From Mariannaea sp. PMI_226 (taxonomy: Eukaryota; Ascomycota; Sordariomycetes; Hypocreales; Nectriaceae): 64,000 nt of DNA. A model generated the notes under the pieces. That model made no database searches. It had not been told where the DNA came from and worked only from the letters and a program-made list of their open reading frames with translations. The first letter of the stretch is position 1. Each line of letters starts with the position of its first letter. The stretch is from positions 2,852,001 through 2,916,000 of the forward strand of contig JANFOG010000005.1 in assembly GCA_024336345.1 (NCBI GenBank), read 5' to 3'. A program made the position numbers and the translations under genes. Of the stretch, positions 1-8,608 are shown piece after piece.

Positions 1-656
1 TCCAAAACTCCTGTTTTCTTTATTCGAGAATATCTTAGGGGGTTCAGTTTCGACACTGTCCAGTTTCTTATATGTTTTATTGTTTGGACCGCTTCATGGC
101 TCTTGTTGAATCGTCAAACGAGGAATAACGATTTTTTACCCCTTCCCTCACCTGTATTGAACGATTTGTTTACAGATTGAGGCAGAATGGGGGATGAGAT
201 GCACAATACATCCGGACGCCATATTTTTATTGCGAATAGAGAGCATAGATCACCCAGATGGAAGGGTGCTAAGTCTTTACATGGATATAGAGCTTTTCTA
301 GTCCTTTGATGCAACATCACCACACACATCATTATACCCTGATGGGCATCACATCACAGTTTAGATTATAGAAAGATATTATAGAAAAAAAAATAAAGAT
401 ATATCAAACCCTTCTTTCAGGGAAATTAGAATATGTAAAAAGGAACGCGGCAAGAGAGTGATTGTGACTACTGACTCTACATCCATTTATCGTTTAGGGC
501 AGTTTCCAATCATTTCGGTTGAAACTGCAAAGTATCGAGCAAACGACGCTTAGCAATACACATTCTACCATTCTCGATCAAAGATAGCTGGCCCCTGATC
601 TTGGGGAAGTTCATGGAGAATTGGATGTGATAGGGGTAGGTTGGGCATGTCTATGC
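1..656. other. Intergenic sequence at left edge
   Basis: AT-rich, non-coding in appearance. Short open frames are present on the minus strand but have no recognisable domain or sensible codon pattern. It may include the 3' untranslated region of a gene lying to the left and the 3' end of the XRCC2-like transcript. No tRNA-like boxes or repeats were seen. Confidence 0.5.
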
Positions 657-1759
657 TCAGCTTCCCTTTCGGCCCTCCTCTTCGTCTCTGTCATGCCCAC
701 TGCCTTCGTCTTCACTACCAGATAACTCTTTGAATGAGAACCCTCCCCAATCTGAAGTAGCTGTCCAATGGGCACAGTCCACTGCATCCTGACGCTGTCC
801 TCGCTGCTTCAACGCCTCTTCAGCACTGATTCCGAAAGCAAACGGACGGACGTGCTCGCGATCTACGCGTAGCCAACCCCGCCAGCCTGCAGCAATGTCA
901 CCAGCGCCGAGGCCGCCTTGAACGATAGTCCCCCACCACTGTCGCGTAGCGCTCGCGCGGGCTCCCTCGCCGTAGAGCATAAACTTCTCGGCTTCTGCTA
1001 CCACTGCTCTGAGACGTTCAGGGTCGCTATGAGCTGCTCGCTGGACGTATACATGACGCAAGTGAGTTTCTGGACAGCTGAGACGGGTAGAATCGAAGCG
1101 ACCATCGAGATCAATGACCAGAAGGGTATATAAATATGGCGGCGAGACAAGCCTGGAGATGAGTTTGTAGAGGAGAGGAAGATATCGTCCAGACAAGCTC
1201 ACTCCCGCAGCCCTCGTGGCTTGGAAATGACGAGCTGCAAGTTGATCAAACAAGCTCATGTGCGTAAGCTTAGGAGCTTGAACTGACCCTTGGGTAGATG
1301 ACTTGGTCCTGGAGGTATTTGCATTTAAAGCCAGAGCTGACCGCACGCCATTGAGGATCTAGAGTATTTATCCAGTTAGAATATGCTATTAAAGAACTAA
1401 GGAATATATTATCGAATAGGTAGTCTACCTAGACAAGGTTGCAGAGGTATAACTCATGAGAAAAATCAGCCGGAATACGCAGCTTTCCGCGCATTTTTAT
1501 CAACAGAGAGGGGGTTGATTGGAAGTGAAAAAAAAAATGACAGAAAGAGGAAACTCAAATATGAATGAAACAGATCGCAGTGTTGAGTCTGCTCACTTGA
1601 ACAAAATAAACAAATGTGCGTATGCTAAATAGTAGACGGACTGTGATGTTTCAAGGTCTGGTGTTGAGAAACGGAAAATCTCTGGCCCGCCAAACTCACC
1701 TCTTCGAGGGTCGTCTCCTCAATCTCGGCCAACAGTCTCGCACCTGTCGCCGATTCCAT
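657..1759 (-). CDS. XRCC2-like RecA-fold DNA repair protein
   Basis: Two exons are proposed: 1759-1700 (20 codons, ending at GAAGAG before GTGAGT) and 1358-657 (after TACTCTAG), giving about 253 residues. The first exon begins MESATGARLLAEIEETTLEE, the usual opening of fungal XRCC2-like proteins (recognised from memory). The body has a RecA-like layout: a degenerate Walker A (G72-VSLS-G77-R78-Y79, with Lys replaced by Arg and Thr/Ser by Tyr), a hydrophobic strand ending in a Walker B-like LLVIDLDGRFD (residues 99-109), and a C-terminal block RGWLRVDREHVRPFAFGIS typical of the fungal group. XRCC2 is a RAD51 paralogue acting in homologous recombination, and its ATP-binding motif is known to be dispensable in vertebrates. 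The intron (1359-1699, 341 nt) is long for this genome, so a further small exon may hide there. The family call is moderate, and the start is inferred from the splice fit. Confidence 0.62.
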
Positions 1760-1840
1760 CTCGTTCCCAACCGGAGTCTTCTTTATTCCTCGAGGAGACA
1801 AAAAAAAACCCTCTCGTCTTCTTTCTCTCACCTAGCGACA
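1760..1840. promoter_or_regulatory. Very short bidirectional promoter, XRCC2-like/SOM1
   Basis: Only 81 bp separate the proposed start codons of the minus-strand XRCC2-like gene (1759) and plus-strand SOM1 (1841). It is pyrimidine-rich on the plus strand. Both transcripts probably start inside or beyond the opposite gene's first exon, so their 5' leaders should overlap. Confidence 0.5.
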
Positions 1841-2358
1841 ATGGGCTTCCCTTGCCAGGTCTTCCACGCCTCCGAGCTACCCGACCGTGTGCAGTCGGAC
1901 CTCAAGGGCCGAAAGCGTAAGCTCCAAGCGGGCGAGCGCAACGTCGACCTCAGCGGGTGCGAGCTCTTGGAAATGCTGCAGTACAAGTGCGAAATTAAGG
2001 AGCCTGTGAAATGGGATAGTCCGGTGCAGTGCTATGCTGTCGATCGTCTTTTTCGGAAGTGAGTGGATATGTCTTATTGCTGTTGTTGATGGGGTTGTGT
2101 GTTTTTTTTCTCTTCCTGTTGGTTGCGTGAATGACTGGGTGGACTGGAGGGATGGATTGTGCTAACGTTGGCGATGACAAAAGGTGTATGGATAGAAAGG
2201 GATCCTTCATGGTTGAGACAACAGCCTGGGAAGGGAAAGATTTCTCAAGCGCCAACCACCAAAAGGGCAGCAATGGCAAAAACGATGGCTCACAGCATAA
2301 ATCCCCGCAACATTACCAGTGGTCTTCGACCTGGAGCTCACCTGATTCCGCACGATGA
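1841..2358 (+). CDS. SOM1: Mitochondrial export protein Som1
   Basis: Exons 1841-2058 and 2184-2358, joined across a 125-nt intron (GTGAGT ... AAAAG), encode about 130 residues. The first exon carries ASELPDRVQSDLKGRKRK and a cysteine-containing block (LQYKCEIKEPVKWDSPVQCY, then VDRLFRK). The second exon opens with C-MDRKGSFMVETTAWEG. The spaced cysteines and the TTAWEG block are the hallmark of the Som1 family, a small subunit of the inner-membrane peptidase complex (Imp1/Imp2/Som1) that trims proteins sorted to the mitochondrial intermembrane space. The reading frame is open upstream back to 1616 and would add an Arg-rich stretch, but that segment lies antisense to the first XRCC2-like exon. 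Start 1841 agrees with the normal family N-terminus. Confidence 0.85.
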
Positions 2359-3140
2359 GCTGTTGGCGAAGCTCGAAATTCACCATAATTCGAATGAGAA
2401 TGGGACTGAGAAAGACCGCACAAATAGGTCGCACTACAGCCGATATTTCAACCGCTTCACGGAATTTCTGTCTACGAGGGACATTGTATTTCTTGAACTG
2501 TGTTGAATCAAACTAGACGTTCAAGACATTAAACACTGTGTTGCCTTTGGCGATGTGAGCAGAGAAGCTCACCACCGAGTGGGAGGCAATCAAGACAAAC
2601 GCCCACGAGTTGGTAGCGACGGGACTATGCGCGAGGTACGCAGCTAGGAAGGGTGCTACCTACTTTGGATAAAAAAGAAAAGGGCTTGAGCAGTGCTAAT
2701 TACACCTCCAAAGAGTGTATGCGAGCGCTTTCGCGGGATGCATTGTTAGCTACCAATATGAGGTCACAATTGGTCTGGTGGTGGGGTCACAGCCAAAGCT
2801 CTCTCGACATCCCTCATCATCATACGAGGAGCTCAGAAGATCATTCTGGCGTCATGTCATTAGGAGAGCCTCACGGCCTCTTCAACAATAAAATTTACGG
2901 ATGCATTCACACAGATACCACTTCAATTGAAAAGCACGTATAAATCAAAGCACAGGTCGACTTGGTTGCCCTTGCCTATTGTACAGGAGTTTGTGCGGCG
3001 ACCGTCTCAGATGAAGCCTTTGGTATTTTAATCTTCTATCCAGCGACACAAGACAAACGAAACATTGGAGAGCCCCTCTTTCCGACGGCCTAGTTGTGAT
3101 TCATCCTCGGCATTGCCCTATTGCCAATTGGTTTCTTCCC
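2359..3140. other. Intergenic, SOM1 to COX9 (convergent)
   Basis: Downstream regions of two genes facing each other. Open frames here are short and unrecognisable. It presumably holds both 3' untranslated regions. No repeat or RNA gene was seen. Confidence 0.5.
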
Positions 3141-3648
3141 TTACTGACTCTTCTGGGCAGCACGCTCAGCCTCGAGCTTGATGTAGTGGTTGTCGCGGGC
3201 ATCCGTTCGGGGCATGTGGTAGCCGTACCTGTTGACATGATTAGTCTTCACCTAGTTTGATCGTTGCGTAGTCGTAGCTTGAGCATACCAGAAGACGTTG
3301 GCCATGACGAAGCCGGAGCCTGGATAACTTGGTCAGCCAATTGCTCTTATCCTCCCCCCAACCAACCATATCACCCCCAATTGTCAGCCTCAGCCAGCTT
3401 TCTCCTCCCAATTGCTCGCAAAACAGCCAGGTCGTGCTCATTCCAGTCAATTGAAGGGATCGGACGACGTACCAAGAGCGATGCTAAGGTCCAGGACGAG
3501 GTTTCGTCGGAGAATCTGCCAAAAGAGTCAGTCCACTGAAAAAAAGCTTCCAAGGATTCCTCCCGCCCGGCTCCGAACGCCGCGCGCGAGGAGAATTGAG
3601 CCATTGGAGCCTGGGAAAACGTACACCAGTGATGGGTCGGATGGCCAT
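3141..3648 (-). CDS. COX9: Cytochrome c oxidase subunit 7A (Cox9 type)
   Basis: A 61-residue protein in four tiny exons: 3648-3625, 3515-3473, 3319-3289 and 3228-3141. The phases fit exactly, with introns GTACGT, GTACGT and GTATGC, each ending in CAG. The joined product reads MAIRPITG, then ILRRNLVLDLSIALG, then a membrane span SGFVMANVFWYGYHM, then PRTDARDNHYIKLEAERAA. This matches the yeast Cox9/Cox7a plan of a matrix-side amphipathic start, one transmembrane helix and a charged intermembrane-space tail. It is a nuclear-encoded structural subunit of respiratory complex IV. Ordinary ORF calling misses it because no exon exceeds 30 codons. It is divergent from the mitochondrial ribosomal gene at 4006. 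Confidence 0.9.
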
Positions 3649-4005
3649 TTTGATTTTTGAGATCCTTTTTTTATCGATAATCGAAGAGATTCGGTTCGAA
3701 AGAGCGGACGACTGGGAGAGCGGGTTCGAATGCTTGGTCGTTGAAGATGTGAGTTCATCCCGAGGATGGCCTGATGTTAATTCGCGCTAAAGCAGGGTCA
3801 CGTGCAGTCTACCGGGGAAAATCGTCGACAGGCCTGCTGTCGCTTTTGGCTGTGCTTCTCAGTCCGGCAGAACCCCGGGCGTTGGCGGAAAAGATCTCGA
3901 AACGTCTTGGAGATAGTGCGGCTGGTCGTGTTCTGCTTGATAAATCGTGACAATCGACGAGAGAATTTGGGGGGTTTCTGCACGCCGTGGACAACACCTT
4001 CTGCT
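3649..4005. promoter_or_regulatory. Divergent promoter COX9 / mitochondrial uL22
   Basis: A 357-bp region between start codons of two mitochondrial genes. It contains a perfect RTCACRTG-type E-box (GTCACGTG, 3797-3804), the binding word of Cbf1-like bHLH factors, placed so it could serve both directions. The factor assignment is inference. Confidence 0.5.
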
Positions 4006-5183
4006 ATGAGTCTTCGTCTAGCCGCCCGGCGGCTGGCGCTGTCAGGTAAAATCACCATTTACTCCCCTCCATTTCCCCGAGCACAAGAGCTCAATTGACT
4101 CTCTCTCATCCTCGAGCTTCGTCAACTGACACCATTCTTTGCCAATTGAACAGCAAGAGCCCCAAATCCTCTTCCTGCCTCCCAGTCACCCATCATATCC
4201 GCCACCCTCGGCCCTTCGACACAGCGCCGCCACAAATGGAGCATCTTCAAAGGTTGGGGCCGCAGCAGAGAAGCCCCATCATCCGCAGGCGACCCGGAAA
4301 GCGCCCAGCTCGACGACCCCAAGAGCCGCGAGCAGTTCCTCGCGCGTAGCATGCAAAGTGGTGTTGAGAACAACATCTTCCAAGACGAAATCGAGACCCC
4401 CCAGCGTGGTTCAGCAGCCGACGAAGCCTCGGGTGCTACTGAGGCTGAACAGAAGACCAAGGAAACCATGGCCATGGTTGTGGACCCCGATCCTCGAAGC
4501 CGCATCCGTTGGCAGCGCAAGAAGATAATCCAGATGGTCCGCCGCGACGGCCGTCTGACCAAGGAAGAGACGATTAAGATGACAGAGCGAGAATTGGTGC
4601 ACAAGAGCGAGTTTATGCCGACCAGTACCAAGAAGCTTGTCATGCTGGCTCGCCAAATCCACGGCAAGACAGTTGACGATGCTATTACGCAAATGCAGTG
4701 GTCCAAGAAGAAGTTCGCTGCCGAGGTGAAATACTACCTAGAAGAGGCTCGAGACCTCGCCATAGCTCAGCGTGGTATGGGACTCGGCCAGGTCAACGGT
4801 GAAGTCCTGGACAAGCCACGCAAGATCCAGACCAAGGAAGGCAAATGGATCGAGGTAGTAGATCCCACACGCATGTACATTGCTCAGTCGTGGGTAGGCC
4901 GAGGGCCTTGGCGTGGAAAGAGCATCGATTACAAGGGTCGAGGCAGGATGGGTATCATCCACCATCCAAGCACGAGTACGTATTTTCTTTTCCCAATATA
5001 TTACCGTCCATTTTGTATGCTTGCTAACAATTCGTCAAAAAAGGCTTGACTATCTTGCTTAAAGAGGAGAAGACAAGAATCCGCGAGCACGAGGACCGCG
5101 AAGCCAAGAAGGCTAAGAAGGGTCCCTGGGTACATCTTCCTAACCGACCGGTCTACGGACAAAGGCCCTACTACTCCTGGTAG
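4006..5183 (+). CDS. Mitochondrial large-subunit ribosomal protein uL22m
   Basis: Three exons, 4006-4045, 4154-4975 and 5044-5183, give 333 residues. The N-terminus MSLRLAARRLALSARAPN is Arg-rich without acids for 20 residues, a mitochondrial presequence. The body has the uL22 fold: TSTKKLVMLARQIHGKTVDDAITQM, then KKFAAEVKYYLEEARDLA, ending in the strand-loop-strand WVGRGPWRGKSIDYKGRGRMG, which in bacterial L22 lines the exit tunnel. The C-terminal exon adds a fungal extension ending in NRPVYGQRPYYSW. Fungal uL22m proteins are about this length, far longer than bacterial L22 (about 110). The introns have GTAAA and GTACGT donors. It shares its upstream region with COX9. Confidence 0.9.
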
Positions 5184-5654
5184 AATACCAGACATTCGTG
5201 TTTATTGTACGAAAAACCAACAAGTAGGAATTGGAGAAGAGGAAAGCCAGTGGAGGCGGTTATGTAAGCTCTCATAAAACTTGTAAGATATCTACAATGA
5301 ATTGCTGTACAGTTGAGCACACAGTTTCCTCCTGGTATCATAAACCGAAAACCCCAGTTTTCCATGCTAGGGCTCACTCCCATGCAAGTACACTTGAACC
5401 GACCAACCAGAACTCTGATGGCAAATCTAGTGCTAGACTTCTGTTTGCGTTGGGCATACCTGTATATCGCGGAGCCTCTTGAACATAGTACAGCAGAGAG
5501 CGATCGGGTCAGAGAAACTACTAACCTCTCTCAAAAATCCGAGATCAACCAGACTGCAGAAGATGGGAAAAAAGATAAAATATTGTCTTGAAATGTATTT
5601 TTCCCCTCAGGTCCTAACTCCGAATTTCAATTTGCCTTCCCATCCATCCCTAGA
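5184..5654. other. Intergenic, uL22m to CFEM gene (convergent)
   Basis: Tail-to-tail spacer that presumably carries both 3' untranslated regions. No recognisable coding or RNA feature. Confidence 0.5.
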
Positions 5655-6760
5655 CTAGACCATAGTTCGGGGCGTTGTCCGCGGGACCATGTCCTCGTAC
5701 CTGTGAGACATCATGTCCAAGTCGTACGCGTCCTTCTCGCGGTCGGACGCCTGGTCATTGGATGCATATGCCCTTCCGCCTCCGGGAAGAGGGTCAGAAA
5801 TCGCGAGACCAATTCCGCGGCGCTGAATCTCCATCTCTCGCTCGATGTCGCTATTACGTCGTCGCGATTTCAAAATGAAGAATAGAGCAACACCACCAAG
5901 CGCTAGTACCGCGGCTCCAACTCCAACACCGATGCCAATTTGGGCCGCATGTGAAACCCCGCTGTTCGACTTGTGTGCAGCTGAATCTGAGGTTGCACTG
6001 CTACTAGCGTCGGAAGTATTCGAGGCCGTGGCATCTGCCTCATCACTACCCGAAGTTGCGGATGGCGTCTCTGAAGAGGGTGCCTCTGTGGTAGATTTTG
6101 GATCAGCACTTTCTGTCGCTGAAGCCGTTGTAGGAGTAGACTAGGACATTAGAGTCATGGTTAGCAATTGAGCCCTCAAACATGATGGGTGGTACATACA
6201 CTTGACTCCGTGGCAGTCGTCGTTGCTTCAGCAGTTTCAGAAGCGTCAGTCGTGGTAGGTTCGTCAGATGCTAGGGCTGGTGTAGACGGGACTTCAGCAG
6301 TAGTTTCAGCGGCAGCAGTGGTCTCGGCAGCGGTAGGCGGGACTGCAGGTGAGGTAGTAGCTGGAGATTCAGCAGATGGCAAGGCAACGCCTTAACGAGA
6401 TTAGCTCATGAGACGAATAAGAGGATATATAGCCAGCATACCAACGCAAAATCCGGAACTCAGGATACCATTGACCTCGTCAGCTGTCGCACCACATCCC
6501 TGACTAGAACAGTCTCGAATACCACCCAAGAATGATTGGTTCGCGCAGAGGCAAGCACCGTCTTGAGCACTGGTGCATCCGAACTGGCCAAAAGAGTTTT
6601 GCATGTTATTTGCACATTGTTGCTGGAAGAAAAATATTGGTTAGTATTTGAGCTTCCGCATGCTTCTCATAGTTCCACTTACAACACAGGTAGTGTCTGC
6701 GGAGACACCTAGAAAGTAAAGGGCGCCCAGCGCACCTAGAGTGGAAAACGAGAGTTGCAT
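5655..6760 (-). CDS. CFEM-domain membrane protein
   Basis: Four exons (6760-6683, 6622-6442, 6390-6200, 6140-5655) encode 311 residues. A signal peptide (about 1-21, ending GVSADT) is followed by a CFEM domain with all eight cysteines (C25, C29, C42, C50, C52, C64, C69, C85). D47, three residues before C50, is in the position that ligates haem iron in the yeast Csa2/Rbt5 family. Residues 87-210 are a Ser/Thr/Ala/Pro-rich stalk, probably O-mannosylated. Residues about 217-240 form one transmembrane helix with glycine-rich spacing, followed by a KSRRR stop-transfer and a ~70-residue charged cytosolic tail. Most CFEM proteins end in a GPI signal or a seven-helix receptor; this one is single-pass. 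Roles known for the family include haem or iron uptake, surface sensing and virulence. Which applies here cannot be told. Confidence 0.88.
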
Positions 6761-7674
6761 CTTGAATGGATGGCAGACTCAGATGGGGGGCAAAACCGAG
6801 AGAAAAGAGGGAAAGAAGAGAAAACAGATATGCCAAACGAATTTGGACTGAACGTGGTGGCTTAAACGAGAGATGGATGAGGGAGGTAGGTGAGCTGACC
6901 GGATGGATGAGAAGAACCAAGCTGTCGATTGATTGGGCGACAAGCTGTTAAAAGTGAAGAAGCATGGGAATACTTGGTTCTGCGACTAGGACAAGGGCGG
7001 TCCAACGTGGCACCCGATATGTGCAGAAGGTAAATGCAAGCGTGTGCAGGTCGTGCAGATTTACCGGGACGAATACGAACAGAGGGCTGAAGGAGGGCCG
7101 GGTTAAGCTGGCCAACAAAGAAGTCGAAGGAGTGACGCAGGTGAGCTGAGAGAGGGTTTTGGTAACTGGGGGTTTCTTGAGTTTCTCTTGGCGAGAGGTG
7201 ACGAGCGAGTGTCTGAATCAGTGACAAAGGAGTGAATCGGTCGGTAGAGTATGTGGTGGAAAAAAATCAATAAAGAGCGTGGATAGGTCGGATTTGGTGT
7301 GATGACGGCACTTAGGACATCACACAACAGAGCAAGAGAGCCCCGGGGACGCGATCGTCAAAGACGGAAAAGGAGAAGCGAAGTCTAGAGCTCCAGGCTG
7401 AACAAAGCAGTTAAAGAGGATAGGAACCCAAGTGAGACAGGCCAGTGGGCACGTTGAGAGTGAGAAAAACAATCACGCAGAAAATGAAGGTTGAAGGGAG
7501 ACAAAGGGGGGGAAGGAAGGTGGGATGGGAGGAATTCACGTCGGCACTGGGACAATAAGGGATTCAAGGGAATGAATGGACGTGGATGTGGTGTTGATGT
7601 GGAATACCGCAGCTAGTAGGTTTGGGATATGTAAGGCAATGGAAGCTAAGGCCCGGTGCTTGGCTTTCGTACCA

Positions 7675-7704
7675 GTACCTGTACCTGTACCTGGACCTGG
7701 ACCT
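7675..7704. repeat. Hexamer microsatellite (GTACCT)3(GGACCT)2
   Basis: Three GTACCT units run into two GGACCT units. It is an expansion of the GTACC/ACCT words that recur in intergenic DNA across this window. Confidence 0.8.
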
Positions 7705-8595
7705 GCTCTCTCTGGAGCCCCGTCTTAGGCTGGTGGGTACCTATCTCAGCTCTACTTTTCGTTGCCAGGCTCTAAGAAATCCCCCCTTCCCAGCCCCAAA
7801 AACACATTCAGGTTCCCTTCTAGCCCGTATTCTTACTTGACGCTCTCCTGGCAAGAGGCCCTGGTCCAGTATGAAATTGATCGGAGAACTAATTAACAGT
7901 ACCCCATTACATAGCACTCCTGGACGAAGGCCTCCGACTCTCTATTGCATAGGTAGGGTAGGTACAAGGAACCTACATCTAGTAACTACTTGTCTGGGTA
8001 AGGGAGGTAATAGTGTCTGCAACGTCTGTCGATAGGTGCCGTGTACCTTAAATTGCCATACCCGCCCCTACGGCAGGTACTTTACCTTTACCTCATTGGC
8101 ATTTCAAACTACCGTCATCGCTACACGTTCCTCTCGCACCGACAACACCCAATAGTAATAATGTCAAAAACTCCGCATCTGCTGTTCTCCTTCCGCCAAG
8201 GCTGAGATGCAGGTTCAAGATGACCCGGATTGGCCAGCCACGCGGCAAATACTGCAAAATATTTGGCAGAGGTAAACCCCAGAATAGAATTCTCAGAAGC
8301 ATCCGCAGCTCAGCCAGGCACCCCTGTCGAATCGGTGTCATGCGAGGTCCGTGGTGGCCTTCATTTGACGAAAAAGGTATGGGAGTTCTATGGCCTCGTT
8401 TTGGCTCCAGTCAGTACTGTATCTGAAGCAAGGTACCATGAACCATCCTCTTCTGTTCATACGGAACGTGTACTGTATCATGCTCCCAAGCCGTGTTAAC
8501 AAACACGCACTTGAACCCCTAATTACGAGTATGTCATTTGGTACACTATGTGGCGAGTTCGCCAACTCGAAAGGGTCCCCATTTCATCAATTCAA

Positions 8596-8608
8596 CCCCC
8601 CCCCCCCC
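8596..8608. repeat. Poly-C tract (13 nt)
   Basis: Uninterrupted run of 13 cytosines in non-coding DNA. Prone to length error in sequencing. Confidence 0.8.

Noticed and set aside
1153..1202. A perfect-looking 50-nt intron (GTGAGC ... CTCCAG) inside the XRCC2-like second exon
   Set aside because: Removing it shifts the frame and destroys the Walker B and C-terminal blocks, while reading through keeps a RecA-like order (degenerate P-loop, strand, Walker B).
3690..3732. Two GGTTCGAA words resembling tRNA B boxes
   Set aside because: No A box at the right distance, no cloverleaf stems and no T-tract terminator. They lie in the COX9/uL22m promoter.
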